Source of the DNA: Saccharomyces paradoxus | Taxonomy: Eukaryota; Ascomycota; Saccharomycetes; Saccharomycetales; Saccharomycetaceae | DNA length: 64,000 nucleotides | NCBI RefSeq assembly: GCF_002079055.1 | Contig: NC_047500.1 | Coordinates: 372,001-436,000 of the forward strand | Reading direction: 5' to 3' | Shown here: positions 9,890 to 20,602 of the stretch, piece after piece | How the letters are laid out: each line of letters starts with the position of its first letter | How positions within the stretch are numbered: the stretch's first letter is position 1 | The notes under the pieces: generated by a model | Databases searched by the model: none | The model's input: only the letters and a program-made list of their open reading frames with translations | What the model was told of the DNA's origin: nothing | Translations under genes and position numbers: made by a program

Positions 9890-10205
9890 GTCTCTGCATT
9901 TCGTCAAATCCCTTTAATTATTAAACTTAGTTACATAGTATCACATTGGTGGCAGAATAATCTTTTTTATCGAGCTTCTTTCCATTTTTGATCTCTTTTC
10001 TTGTGTATTTTGTAAGGCACTCTAAATTACTGGCATGTATTTTTTGAAGCGGTCAATTAAATGAATTAAAACGCCATTCTGCAAACAGAAAGAAATACAT
10101 GAGAACTAAGGAGTAAGTTGAAAAGGCATCGCAGAGAAATTCAATCGGTGGTTATAGCCGAAGAAGAAGACTAAGTGAAAACTTCTCATCTGTGACTTCA
10201 CCACA
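9890..10205. other. TEP1-FAR11 intergenic region
   Basis: A 316-bp gap between two plus-strand genes, so it carries the TEP1 3' end and the FAR11 promoter. Only T-rich and A-rich tracts were seen. I looked for pheromone-response elements (TGAAACA) because Far11 acts in pheromone arrest and found none. Confidence 0.5.
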
Positions 10206-13067
10206 ATGAATCCTAGTGGAAGATCACATTCCAAAGGCCCGATTTTAAGGTCGGTGTCTTTAGAAGATCTAAAGAGAAACTCTAGTTTCAAAAGCAATCT
10301 AAAGTACAAAGATGAAGTGACTTCGCATAAAGAACCACAGGTTGGAACATTGAGCAATGAAGAACTACTGAAAGATCTTGACAACATGTTGCGCGGTAAA
10401 TTGAACATGGGAAGAAACAGCTTTCATACCGATAAAAGAAATAAATCAGATGGAAATATCAGTGCCTTAACGTTCAAGGCAAGATCGGGTCTTGAGGGAG
10501 ATACTCGCACTATAGATGTACAGCAAGATGGTAATGATGACGGCGAGAATTTTAAATTGAATGATGATAGCGCCAATAAAGATAGAAATGGTGAGAAAGA
10601 CAGTAATACTGACAACGCCGTTGAATTTCAAGACGACGCCGAAGAAGCTGAAGAAGAGAATGAGGATGAATCATTTGCTAATGTGGATGAACTGGATGGA
10701 TTTGATTTGAATAAGGCTTCAGACGGTAAACATGTTCCCATCAATGAAAAGGGTGAAGTTGATTACAATATGCCGGTAGATAAAGAATTTCAGAAATCAC
10801 TTGATCAGTGTGCAGCTTCACTTGAGGAAAGATCAAGTGCACCTTATGCTTTACAAAGGGCTGTCGACTGGGAATTGAAGATGTTTTATTCTTTGGAGGA
10901 TGAACTGTCAGAATGGTTTTGCAGCTCCGATTATATGCATTTTGGGCAAACACAGACACTGTTTAAACAGAAAGTCAACCACCCACAACTTTTTTTTGAT
11001 GATGAAAACTATGCCGCTGGTGTAGTTGGACGTTTAATTGAGGACATGCCCAATTCTTTATCATCTAATTTACTCGCATTGTCATATATATCAATGGGAT
11101 GCTTTGCGTATACAAGTAACAAAAGTGAGCATGCAAAGATTATACGACGCAACAATTTAATGTTCGTTCCTCGCATTCAAGAAATTGTTCATGCCTTCAA
11201 GAAAATTGCTATAAGCTGCAGGGATGATAACAAAAACTTGAAGAAACAAACTATTTTGTTATTTCACTCGTCAACGATTCTGTACTTCATCTCCAGTATT
11301 TGTATTGAAGGTAGAGAGGAAAATTCAGAGGCAGTAGATAGTGTTATTAACTCTTTTGACAGGACAGATTTGTTGGAATTTTTAACAAAGTATATTGAAA
11401 ATTGGAGATGGAACAGCAGATTAGCTATGCGTATAAGAAATATGGTTTTGTTGCTTTTCAAGCTTATTGTATTACAGTTTGGCGACAGTTCTGTTTACAA
11501 ACAAACCAAATCATCCGTTTATAAACTCCATGGGTTGATATATCCATCAAAGCATCCAGAAAAATTATCAATCTCTCCGTTACATTATCAAGCATTTAGA
11601 GAGGACATAACTTCTCGTTTTCCTGATTACAATATGCCTACTTCTGGTTTACCAAAGGATGTTGACAAGTCAGAATCCCTTTCTCAGTTTTTGGAAATTC
11701 CTCGTCCAAAATCAAAGAATCCTCTAAATATGACACTTAATGTTCCTGAAAAACATATTGCTACGCCAGCTCCCTCACCACCAAACTCTCCACAATTGAT
11801 GCATTTAAGTGAAGGTCCTAGGCCCCGTAAATCTTTCCAGACAAACATGGCATATCCATGTTTATATCCGTCTGATAATGAAGGGCCTGAAGATGACTCT
11901 CTGGAAAATAGAGTAGATTCTAATTTGGAGAGAAAGCCTGATAACGATATAGTTATTCCATTCAGTACCGAGGAAGCAGCTAGAATATTAAGTGAGAGTT
12001 TAGAAATCAAGCTAAGTACAAAACAACTTTGGTACGAAAGGGACTTATTTATGATAACGGAGCGTGGTTGGAAGCAGCAGTTAGAAAATGAGCCGTATGA
12101 TTATTCAACTTTTAACTATGATGCAAGTTCTTCAAAGAAAGAGAAAAGTGCGATTTACATTATGCAGCGAATTGACAAATATTATAAAAGTTGCCTTTCG
12201 AGCTTTAATTCTCTTGTGTTTGTTTTGCTACAAACAATGGAATCAAGCTTGACAAACAACTTCCATAGGAAAAGTGAAGTTTCCGATAAAAATCTTCTAA
12301 ATATGCTGGCGCCCCAATTGGAGATCGTGAGGGCTAAGGAATTGTCCCTAAAGTCAGCAGCAGGCATATTACATGCATTGTTGAAGTGGTTTAAGCTAAG
12401 CCATATTTTGAAGTTTGAACATTTGGCGGTGGTTATTCACGATTCGCGATACATTAACACATGCGCTTCTATTTTAAGCAAATATTCTGAGGTTTATCCT
12501 GAAAGGGTTTTCAATAAATATGTACTAACCCCGAATTCATTTTGGAAAGAATGTTCTCTGTCTAACGAGTCCTACCGTGAATGCTATTCAGTAGATGACT
12601 CAGGGGAGGTCAACACGGAGATTCTGCCTTCGTTTGCATACCTTTTAAGAATCCTGAGGAAGATCACGGGGAACAAAACACAAAGATTAAAGGAACTGCC
12701 CTTGTCTATAGGCATATTATTTAAACGCTATTATCGGCTTTTCAACCTTGACATGTATCATCCAATATTGAAAATAACAAGAGAACTCACACCATTCAAA
12801 AACAAGAGATGGAAATCGGAACATATGGAATTGATATCAGGGGTTTACCTTTTTGAAAAACTGGAGTTAACAGACAATTGGGTAACAGGGAAGGATATAT
12901 CAGGGGAGTTGAGCGATGCTTGTGGCCAAGAAATTGCACTCAGGGCCTTGCTCCAGTTTTACAATTTTCAACATTATGAAATATCTATGGAGGATCTCGG
13001 ATATGGGCACCGTAATAGCTCCAGTCAAGATCTATTAAACAAGGAATCCGAGTACTTGAACATTTAA
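10206..13067 (+). CDS. FAR11: Far11, STRIPAK-like (Far complex) scaffold
   Basis: A 953-residue protein of the Far11/STRIP family, the family length. It is part of the Far3-7-8-9-10-11 complex, which works with PP2A to maintain pheromone-induced G1 arrest and antagonise TORC2, at ER/Golgi membranes. The first 200 residues are hydrophilic, with an acidic block around 140-165. The conserved N1221-like region follows (about 190-480), then a Ser/Pro-rich linker (about 490-590) and a conserved helical C-terminal domain. There is no catalytic motif, as expected for a scaffold. Confidence 0.95.
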   Translation: MNPSGRSHSKGPILRSVSLEDLKRNSSFKSNLKYKDEVTSHKEPQVGTLSNEELLKDLDNMLRGKLNMGRNSFHTDKRNKSDGNISALTFKARSGLEGDTRTIDVQQDGNDDGENFKLNDDSANKDRNGEKDSNTDNAVEFQDDAEEAEEENEDESFANVDELDGFDLNKASDGKHVPINEKGEVDYNMPVDKEFQKSLDQCAASLEERSSAPYALQRAVDWELKMFYSLEDELSEWFCSSDYMHFGQTQTLFKQKVNHPQLFFDDENYAAGVVGRLIEDMPNSLSSNLLALSYISMGCFAYTSNKSEHAKIIRRNNLMFVPRIQEIVHAFKKIAISCRDDNKNLKKQTILLFHSSTILYFISSICIEGREENSEAVDSVINSFDRTDLLEFLTKYIENWRWNSRLAMRIRNMVLLLFKLIVLQFGDSSVYKQTKSSVYKLHGLIYPSKHPEKLSISPLHYQAFREDITSRFPDYNMPTSGLPKDVDKSESLSQFLEIPRPKSKNPLNMTLNVPEKHIATPAPSPPNSPQLMHLSEGPRPRKSFQTNMAYPCLYPSDNEGPEDDSLENRVDSNLERKPDNDIVIPFSTEEAARILSESLEIKLSTKQLWYERDLFMITERGWKQQLENEPYDYSTFNYDASSSKKEKSAIYIMQRIDKYYKSCLSSFNSLVFVLLQTMESSLTNNFHRKSEVSDKNLLNMLAPQLEIVRAKELSLKSAAGILHALLKWFKLSHILKFEHLAVVIHDSRYINTCASILSKYSEVYPERVFNKYVLTPNSFWKECSLSNESYRECYSVDDSGEVNTEILPSFAYLLRILRKITGNKTQRLKELPLSIGILFKRYYRLFNLDMYHPILKITRELTPFKNKRWKSEHMELISGVYLFEKLELTDNWVTGKDISGELSDACGQEIALRALLQFYNFQHYEISMEDLGYGHRNSSSQDLLNKESEYLNI

Positions 13068-13450
13068 ATCTCTATTTACGGATACGGGAACTCGGAGCGC
13101 GCTGTTGTTATTATTATCAGCCTTTGTATCCTTACGCTTATATAGTTCTTTAATTGAGGAGCATGAAAATCCCTTGCATATTCTTTATCTGATTGAGCAA
13201 CGATGATGATGATTGGACTTACCTATCACGTAAGGAATATACCAGGAAAAATTGTCATATCAGTTTGCTATTATCTTATCATATACGGGTAACGATTTGC
13301 AATGCGTCGCGTTTGTAAACAAAACTAAACAAAACAAACAATTATGCTCATTTGATGGCTACATCTGCAAAAGAGATGTAAAAGAGCTAATATACTAAAC
13401 TTAACGATAATATATATCACAACCTGTTTCAGTCGCAACTGAAAGTCAAC
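13068..13450 (+). promoter_or_regulatory. SPC98 promoter region with Reb1 and Forkhead-type sites
   Basis: A 383-bp gap after FAR11. It contains a Reb1-type CGGGTAA at 13286-13292, an ACGCGA-like partial MluI box on the minus strand near 13302-13313 and a Forkhead-type GTAAACAAA at 13315-13323, all 125-165 bp before the SPC98 start. Spindle-pole-body genes are often cell-cycle regulated, so the combination is plausible, but no site was tested. Confidence 0.45.
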
Positions 13451-15991
13451 ATGGAACTAGAGCCCAGTCTTTTTGGTATAATAGAGGCATTGGCCCCTCA
13501 ATTATTATCGCAGACTCACTTGCGGACATTTGTATCCGATGTTGTCAATTTACTACGATCATCCGCCAAATCAGCAACCCAATTGAGCCCTTTAATTGAC
13601 TTTTACAAGTTGCAATCACTGGACTCGCCTGAAGTGACAATTATGTGGCATAAGATTGAGAAGTTTCTCGATGCTTTATTTGGAATTCAGAATACCGATG
13701 ATATGGTGAAGTATCTCTCTGTTTTTCAGTCTTTGCTTCCACCAAATGATAGGGCAAAAATTTCCCACACATCAAATGGGCTCAATAAAGAGAACCTGAC
13801 TAACCATGAACATTTACTCAGCCCAGCGCGGGCTCCCAGTATATACACAGAAGCTTCATTTGAAAACATGGACCGATTTTCCGAAAGAAGGTCAATGGTT
13901 TCTTCGCCTAATCGTTATATTCCCTCTTCAACTTACAGTTCTGTTACTTTAAGACAGTTGTCAAATCCCTACTATGTCAACACTATACCTGAGGAAGATA
14001 TCCTAAAATACGTGTCATATACATTATTGGCTACGACATCTGCACTATTCCCATTTGACCACGAGCAAATACAAATTCCATCCAAGATACCCAACTTTGA
14101 GAGTGGACTCTTACATTTAATATTTGAAGCAGGTTTATTGTATCAAAGTTTGGGCCATAAAGTGGAGAAGTTTAGGATGTTGAATATATCTCCAATGAAA
14201 AAGGCATTGATTATAGAAATTTCAGAAGAATTGCAAAATTACACAGCATTTGTGAACAACCTGGTCTCTTCGGGGTCAGTAGTGTCATTGAAATCGTTAT
14301 ATCGTGAAATATACGAAAATGTGATAGAGCTTCGAATATACTGTAGGTTTACAGAACACTTTGAAGAATTGAGTGGAGATACATTCTTGATTGAATTAAA
14401 TATTTTTAAATCCCACGGAGATCTTACTATAAGAAAAATAGCAACTAATTTGTTTAATTCAATGATTTCCCTCTATTACGAATATTTGATGAATTGGTTA
14501 ACCAAAGGTCTCCTACGAGCTACTTATGGTGAGTTCTTTATCACTGAAAACACGGGTAAAAATGGTACTGACGATGATTTTGTTTATCACATCCCCATAG
14601 AGTTCGACCAAGAAAGAGTGCCGGCTTTTATACCGAAAGAGTTAGCATATAAAATATTTATGGTCGGCAAATCGTATATTTTCTTGGAAAAATACTGTAA
14701 AGAAGTTCAATGGACAAATGAATTTTCTAAAAAATATCATGTACTGTACCAAAGCAATTCTTATAGAGGAATATCTACGAATTTTTTTGAAATTATAAAG
14801 GATCAATATTCTGAAATCGTTGATTATACCAATCATGTTCTAAATCAAAAGTTTCATTACAGAGACGTGGTGTTTACATTAAAAAATATTCTTCTTATGG
14901 GCAGATCTGATTTTATGGATGCTCTAATTGAAAAGGCTAGTGATATTCTTGCAACACCATCGGATTCATTACCAAACCATAAGCTAACGAGATTTTTACA
15001 GGAGGCTGTACAGCTTTCTTCTTTAAGACATCTAATGAATAGGTCTGGTAATAGTTCCGTCATTAATGGGTTAGATGCGAGAGTACTCGATCTCGGACAT
15101 GGGTCGGTAGGTTGGGATGTTTTTACTTTGGATTACATACTCTACCCTCCTTTGAGTTTAGTATTAAACGTAAATCGCCCATTTGGTAGAAAGGAGTATC
15201 TAAGAATTTTCAATTTTTTATGGAGATTTAAAAAGAATAATTATTTTTATCAAAAGGAAATGTTGAAGAGTAATGATATCATCAGATCATTCAAGAAAAT
15301 CAGGGGTTACAACCCGCTCATCCGCGATATTATCAATAAGCTTTCCAGAATCAGCATACTTAGGACTCAGTTTCAGCAATTCAACTCCAAGATGGAATCT
15401 TATTATTTGAACTGCATTATAGAGGAAAATTTCAAAGAAATGACCGGGAAACTGCACCGAACGGAAAATAAAAGGCAAACTCAATTCGACTTAATTAGAT
15501 TGAAGGACGGTACTATAGAATTAAATGGAATTTTACCGCCAAAAGTTGACGTACTAGCAAATTCTTCTGGCAGTAACCCTCAAAGACACAGGGTTGGAAA
15601 GAGACTTAATATTGATGAATTAGAAAGTGCACATAATGCTTTCCTGGTGAATATTCTTTCTCACAAACTTTTTGCAACTAATGCAAGTGAAATAAACGTT
15701 GGTGATTATTCCGGACAACCATATCCAACTTCGTTGGTTTTACTTTTAAACTCGGTCTACGAATTCATCAATGTTTATTGTACCTTGAACGAGATTGCGT
15801 ACGAAATTTTTATCAAAATGAATCTCAACGACCACGAAGCCTCTAATGGGTTATTAGGAAATTTGAATACAATTTTGAAGGAAGCCGTCGACCAGTACAA
15901 AAATTTCAAAGACAGACTGTATATCTTTAGGGCAGATTTAAAGAACGATGGCGATGAAGAGCTTTTTTTATTAAGCAAATCATTGCGTTAA
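13451..15991 (+). CDS. SPC98: Spc98, gamma-tubulin complex component (GCP3)
   Basis: An 846-residue protein matching the S. cerevisiae length. With Spc97 and Tub4 it forms the gamma-tubulin small complex, which nucleates microtubules at both faces of the spindle pole body; Spc110 and Spc72 bind it. The first 170 residues include a Ser-rich linker (about 115-165). Two conserved helical regions, GRIP1 (about 180-480) and GRIP2 (about 520-840), make up the rest; GRIP2 contacts gamma-tubulin. A basic stretch (QRHRVGKR, about residue 713-720) may be the nuclear-localisation signal known for this protein. Confidence 0.96.
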   Translation: MELEPSLFGIIEALAPQLLSQTHLRTFVSDVVNLLRSSAKSATQLSPLIDFYKLQSLDSPEVTIMWHKIEKFLDALFGIQNTDDMVKYLSVFQSLLPPNDRAKISHTSNGLNKENLTNHEHLLSPARAPSIYTEASFENMDRFSERRSMVSSPNRYIPSSTYSSVTLRQLSNPYYVNTIPEEDILKYVSYTLLATTSALFPFDHEQIQIPSKIPNFESGLLHLIFEAGLLYQSLGHKVEKFRMLNISPMKKALIIEISEELQNYTAFVNNLVSSGSVVSLKSLYREIYENVIELRIYCRFTEHFEELSGDTFLIELNIFKSHGDLTIRKIATNLFNSMISLYYEYLMNWLTKGLLRATYGEFFITENTGKNGTDDDFVYHIPIEFDQERVPAFIPKELAYKIFMVGKSYIFLEKYCKEVQWTNEFSKKYHVLYQSNSYRGISTNFFEIIKDQYSEIVDYTNHVLNQKFHYRDVVFTLKNILLMGRSDFMDALIEKASDILATPSDSLPNHKLTRFLQEAVQLSSLRHLMNRSGNSSVINGLDARVLDLGHGSVGWDVFTLDYILYPPLSLVLNVNRPFGRKEYLRIFNFLWRFKKNNYFYQKEMLKSNDIIRSFKKIRGYNPLIRDIINKLSRISILRTQFQQFNSKMESYYLNCIIEENFKEMTGKLHRTENKRQTQFDLIRLKDGTIELNGILPPKVDVLANSSGSNPQRHRVGKRLNIDELESAHNAFLVNILSHKLFATNASEINVGDYSGQPYPTSLVLLLNSVYEFINVYCTLNEIAYEIFIKMNLNDHEASNGLLGNLNTILKEAVDQYKNFKDRLYIFRADLKNDGDEELFLLSKSLR

Positions 15992-16378
15992 AAGATGATC
16001 CCTTTCCTGTTTCATTTATAATAAATTTGCTTCACGATAATCTAGTGTATAAGTTGTAACATTAGCCAATGCTTTGCAGATATATTCGCAAGTAAAAAGA
16101 CACTTATTTTTTTTTTGTTTTTCCTTGGTTTTTAAGACAAAGTCTGGCACATATATAAGTACCTGTGTAACTTTACAGTGTAAAATATTGGGTTATAAAA
16201 GGCCTTTCCGGGAAGGGTGGGTATTTCAGTGTTGATTTTATGTCCTCTTTTAAATAATAAAATGTAAATAATAAAAAAAATTAGATGAAGTGCAATAACG
16301 AATATTATGTACGAATGATAGGAGGAGTCAAAGACGTAACCACCATGTATATAGCAGCAAACCGATCATTGAAAAGAA
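15992..16378. terminator. Convergent 3' region between SPC98 and ESBP6
   Basis: A 387-bp gap where the two genes converge. It is AT-rich with T-tracts near 16107-16119, TATATA-type elements and A-tracts suited to polyadenylation from both sides. No gene is supported. Confidence 0.6.
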
Positions 16379-18388
16379 CTAGACTTTCATTGGATATACC
16401 ATCCTCAGGAAGTATTTTTTAGTACCGGGACCTAAAAGAATATCATATTTATTTTTTCTTTCTCTTAATTTATCCCAATCTTCCTCGGCAGAATCGGTAT
16501 CGTATTCGCTAGCTTTCCATTCTTTTAACTTCTCGTCTGTCATTGCTTGTCTTTCCGTTAATTTCATCCTTATGGAATATTCACGAAGAATAGAAATCAA
16601 AATTAGTGCAGCAATAAAGCAACAACCGCAGAAAATCTGCGCATGTAAATAAGGGTTGCTCTTATCTTTCTCGACCGTCAATGCTTGTGCAATTACCTCG
16701 CAAACCAGTAAGAATGGGGCACCACAGTAATTAACAAAGGCCCAAGCGGGCAAAAACTCTTCAGGTTTAACCATATCGGCAATTAAGACAGTATTCATCA
16801 CGTTGGCGACACCAACGCATGAGCCAACTAAAATTGAAAAAAAGATCAGTTGGACAAACGTATGAGCGGGGATCCAGAAGGCAAACATATATATTGTTAA
16901 CAAAGTGGTTAATACGATCGTTACATTTGCCCTACCAAATTTATCGCCCGCCAAACCCATCAGAGGTCTTCCAATGGATTGGGAACCATTTAAAATGGCA
17001 GTCAATGTGGTGGCGTCGTGCGATGATAACCCTTTCGAGATTGCGTATGAAGATAGAGTAAAAACCATCAAATTGTAGGCAAATAACGCGAACATGAACC
17101 ATAGCGCAATAAGTATCACAAATGGTTTAGTTATAACCTTTAATGAAAACATTGCTTTGAGTTGTTCAAACATGGCTCGAGGTGATTTCAACCCTACGGG
17201 AGGTGTAGGGTTCCTTTCTTTTAAAAGCGCAATGGCAACGAGAACACTTATGCTACACGATATACCTATAATACGAAGACACCACCTGGTATTTCCGAAA
17301 TCAGAAAGCATTTTGTTTGTGGCCAAGCCGTAGACGACACCACCAGCACCGGTACCCAATAATGAGACACCCATTGCGACGGCTCTTTTTTTCAGGAACC
17401 ATCCTGGTAAGACTGTTGTTGCTGGAATGAAAATCAGCGATATTGAACAGCCGATCATGAAACCTTGGGTGAGATACAATTGCCATAACTTGGTTGTAAA
17501 GGAGGCCAAGAGATATGCGGCAAGCATTACAGCATCACCAAAAAGCATGGTGGTCCGCAAACCAATTATTCTCATCAGTGCCATCACAAGAGGGGACAAG
17601 ATTTGACCCAGGAATACAGTGAGACCGGCAATTAAGGCATAGTCATATTTGGAGGCGCCAGGGTAAGTATCATGGTTTAGATAGTAGGCAAGGTCGACAC
17701 CAAAAGATGCGTTGCAGCCCCACGTGGAAAACATGGTCAAGAACACACAGAATGCGACGACCCAACCATATCCACCGTCAGGGGGCAGCTCTAGCTGCCC
17801 AGTAGATTTGTTAGTAAATACTCTTTTTACAGTCGGCTCATCAGGTTCGAACTCTGATATTCCCTGGGCCTCGAGATCCTTGCCGGAGCCTTTGGTGGAA
17901 GCCGGATATACTCTATTTCTCATGAGTTTGGAGTCCATGGAGGCTTTATGTCCTGTGATGTCATTTTGAATAGAAGAGGCAGAAGATTGTGTCGACGACG
18001 AGGCGCCTCCGGTGGTAGTATGCGTGGCGGGGATGTTTAGCTTTGACTGCACTGACTCATTGTGATGTAGCCTAATGGCATCGGCCACGTCGAATCTCGA
18101 TTCTAATATTTTATTAACATCTGCAGACGTCTCTTCCGTCTGCATGTTGTCGTCATCAACAGCCTTTTTAATGTCGTTAAGCCGGTTTGTCAAGGTCCTG
18201 CTAATAGACAATTTTCTCGAGCCATCGTTCGACTTAATGCTGTGCAGATCAGAACGCGGAACCGGACCAGTAATAGAAGCCTTGGAGTATGATGCAAGCT
18301 GCGAAGAGTTTATCGAAGAAACCTCGGATGATATCTCGGAGGCCATTCCAGAGGAAGCAGAAACGTAGTCATTTGATTGCGTTGACAT
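16379..18388 (-). CDS. ESBP6: Esbp6 (Mch3), monocarboxylate-transporter-like MFS protein
   Basis: A 669-residue major-facilitator protein, near the S. cerevisiae length of 673. The first 200 residues are a cytosolic Ser/Thr-rich region. The transport core begins with PPDGGYGWVVAF near residue 200, the hallmark of the monocarboxylate-porter (SLC16) branch, and about 12 membrane segments follow to roughly residue 610. The tail is charged. In yeast this family (Mch1-5) does not carry classical monocarboxylates; Esbp6 has been linked to organic-acid tolerance, but its substrate is not established. It is divergent from NAF1 across a 723-bp promoter region. Confidence 0.94.
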   Translation of the reverse strand: MSTQSNDYVSASSGMASEISSEVSSINSSQLASYSKASITGPVPRSDLHSIKSNDGSRKLSISRTLTNRLNDIKKAVDDDNMQTEETSADVNKILESRFDVADAIRLHHNESVQSKLNIPATHTTTGGASSSTQSSASSIQNDITGHKASMDSKLMRNRVYPASTKGSGKDLEAQGISEFEPDEPTVKRVFTNKSTGQLELPPDGGYGWVVAFCVFLTMFSTWGCNASFGVDLAYYLNHDTYPGASKYDYALIAGLTVFLGQILSPLVMALMRIIGLRTTMLFGDAVMLAAYLLASFTTKLWQLYLTQGFMIGCSISLIFIPATTVLPGWFLKKRAVAMGVSLLGTGAGGVVYGLATNKMLSDFGNTRWCLRIIGISCSISVLVAIALLKERNPTPPVGLKSPRAMFEQLKAMFSLKVITKPFVILIALWFMFALFAYNLMVFTLSSYAISKGLSSHDATTLTAILNGSQSIGRPLMGLAGDKFGRANVTIVLTTLLTIYMFAFWIPAHTFVQLIFFSILVGSCVGVANVMNTVLIADMVKPEEFLPAWAFVNYCGAPFLLVCEVIAQALTVEKDKSNPYLHAQIFCGCCFIAALILISILREYSIRMKLTERQAMTDEKLKEWKASEYDTDSAEEDWDKLRERKNKYDILLGPGTKKYFLRMVYPMKV

Positions 18389-18706
18389 TTTTCAGATTTA
18401 TTTTCAGAAGCCCCGTAATTATACCTGAGGAAAAAAGTAAAGAAAAGTTAAGAAAACAAAGGAAAAAAGATAAAACTTTTCTATGTGGCGTGACAAATGC
18501 AAAGTACTATTCTGACTCGCACATCTATCTAACGAAAGAATTCTTGTTCAAATCTAACAGTTAAGATGGAATATAGAAGAGAAAGTCTAGCTTGTACTCG
18601 TATATACGTGGACAAAACAACAAGATCTAAGGAATGCCAAGTACTTATCCATGTTCTCCCGAAGACTTTTCTTCAATAGCGGTGGGGGTTTTTTTTTTGC
18701 AGATTG

Positions 18707-18741
18707 CCGAGATAGCCCGCGGCAAAGATACGCTATCTCGG
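18707..18741. repeat. Perfect 10-bp inverted repeat with CCGCGG in the spacer
   Basis: CCGAGATAGC at 18707-18716 is mirrored by GCTATCTCGG at 18732-18741, separated by 15 bp that begin CCGCGG. This could be a dyad for a dimeric (for example zinc-cluster) regulator or a stem-loop. CCGCGG is the core of pleiotropic-drug-response elements, although the flanking bases do not match the full consensus. Confidence 0.85.
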
Positions 18742-18993
18742 TTATCGTCGGCAGGCCTTATTGTAACCCATTATGGGAAAATATGATCTGTAGACGTCGG
18801 TGTAAGACCTCCGTTCCTTCTCAGTATGTTATCAGACCTTGACAGCTTTAGTTCGTCAGGTTTCTGATTATATGATGAAATCTCTGGCTTACATTCCCGC
18901 GTAGTCGGTTCTCAAGCAACGCTTAGTCGATACATAAATTAATTTATGACACCATCGCTCGGGTAAGAGCTTGCGCGTTTCTTTTTGCGGCGA

Positions 18994-19016
18994 TGAAATT
19001 TTTCAGGCGATGAGCT
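18994..19016. promoter_or_regulatory. RRPE and PAC pair of NAF1
   Basis: TGAAATTTTTCA at 18994-19005 is an RRPE in reverse orientation, followed directly by a perfect PAC core GCGATGAGCT at 19007-19016. They lie about 96-118 bp before the NAF1 ATG, the usual place for this ribosome-biogenesis promoter pair. Confidence 0.8.
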
Positions 19017-19111
19017 TAAAGGTAAGGAAAAAAGATGATGGGATGATAGGTAGGATGAAGTGGTATGAAGTGGTGAGAAGGTCAGTATAGGACGTCGAAA
19101 CAGTGCTAATC

Positions 19112-20537
19112 ATGAGCGATGACTTGTTTTCTAAGGCTTTGGAGAATCCAGATCAGGACTTGAATGTGGAATTGCCTAAGGATGACGTTGATTTAGGTCT
19201 TTTGGGTGACGGTGGGAACGAGAAGAAGGGCGATGAACCAGTCGCAGACGCGGTAAAGTCGGTCAGCGGATCCTCTGATTCTGATTCTGATTCTGATTTT
19301 GATTCTTCAGGTAGTGAAGATGATTCTGCAGATCAGGACGTCGAGGGGGAGGACGAAGATGAGGACGTGGTTGAAAATGAAGACGAAGACGAAGACCCTT
19401 CACCCTCTGGACCCATATTGTCGAAGAACGAAATACTAGAGGAGACTGTTCCTGAACTGCCAGAGGATTATGAAATTTCAGAAAAAACGATCATCACCCC
19501 TATTGGTGTTTTGAAGTCTGCGTTTGAGAACAATATAATCGTCCACGCCACGTTGTCGGGTGAAAAACGTGTTTTGAAAGAAGGTTCCATCTTCTGCCTC
19601 GAGGATAGAACTTTGATTGGGATGTTGACGGAAGTTTTTGGGCCCTTGCAAAACCCGTTCTACAGAATCAAGCTGCCCGACTCAAAAAAAGATATATTCA
19701 ATGAATTGAAAGTGCGTTTAGGCGAGAAAGCCTATATAGTCACCCCTGATGCCCACTGGATAGATACTTTTGAATTGAAGCGCAACAAAGGTACTGATGC
19801 GTCTAATGGGTACGATGAAGAATTACCTGAAGAGGAACAAGAATTTTCCGACGACGAAAAAGAAGCCCTTTTTAAGAAAATGAAGAAACAGCAACAGCAG
19901 CAAAGAAAGAAAAGGGATAACCGCAAACAAACCAATGACACTGACAATGTCAAGGTAAAGAAAGCTCGGCAACCTAAGCCCAACAATCTACCCAAATTAG
20001 TGCCGCCAATGGGCATGGGCATGGGCAGCAATGCTCCGTTGCAACATGGGTACAAATCAAGAAACGCACGTGAAAACACTAAACGTGAATCCAGTACCAC
20101 CTCTAACCGGAATCGTTCGCCCCCGGTGCCAATGATACAGCAACAACAACATTTTCCTGTAAATAATTACCCCTACCCGCCGCAGCCAAACAGTATGCCC
20201 TATCCGCCATACCCATCTTTTCCTCCACCATCTAACTTCCAGTATCCACCTCCACCGTTTGGCCAGGTGCCACCGGCCCAATTCTCCAACACTATTCCAT
20301 ATGGTAGCGCTTCTCCCGCATACAACAACATGCCGCCACCGACACAGCCGCCGTTTATGCCGATGGCTCAAAGCCAAACTCCACTTCCATACGGCGTGCC
20401 TCCAATGGGTCAAATGCAAAATCCAATGTACATCCAACCGCCACCTCAAATGCCTCCTCAAATGCCTCCTCAAGGAAATGGTAATTTTCAACAAGTAATG
20501 GAATTACATCAAATACTCTTGCAACAGCAGCAGCAGC

Positions 20538-20574
<37 letters not shown>

Positions 20575-20602
20575 CCAGCATCAGCAAGGACCAAGAACTT
20601 AG
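19112..20602 (+). CDS. NAF1: Naf1, H/ACA snoRNP assembly factor
   Basis: A 496-residue nuclear protein (about 492 in S. cerevisiae). It binds Cbf5 and the Pol II CTD and loads H/ACA snoRNP proteins co-transcriptionally before Gar1 replaces it. The N terminus is acidic with a Ser-Asp repeat (about residues 53-70). A Gar1/Naf1-type beta-barrel domain spans roughly 110-230, a K/R-rich segment follows, and the C-terminal half is Pro/Gln/Met-rich, ending in 17 consecutive glutamines. The start is set at 19112 (MSDD): the open frame extends three codons upstream only to a GTG, and yeast uses ATG. RRPE and PAC elements precede it. Confidence 0.96.
20522..20572 (+). repeat. CAA/CAG polyglutamine tract in NAF1
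   Basis: Seventeen glutamine codons in a row, one CAA, four CAG, then twelve CAA, just before the end of the protein. Trinucleotide tracts like this vary in length between strains. Confidence 0.95.

Larger units (their letters stand above)
18389..19111. promoter_or_regulatory. Divergent ESBP6/NAF1 promoter region
   Basis: A 723-bp bidirectional region with no supported gene. It contains a perfect 10-bp inverted repeat at 18707-18741, a Reb1-type CGGGTAA at 18960-18966, and RRPE and PAC motifs close to NAF1. Short open frames here begin at poor starts and show no family resemblance. Confidence 0.6.

Noticed and set aside
19103-19111. Three-codon upstream extension of NAF1 to a GTG
   Set aside because: Yeast initiation at GTG is not expected and the ATG at 19112 gives the family start. 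The 29-codon GTG extension of YAF9 and the two-codon TTG extension of TOM70 were rejected for the same reason.
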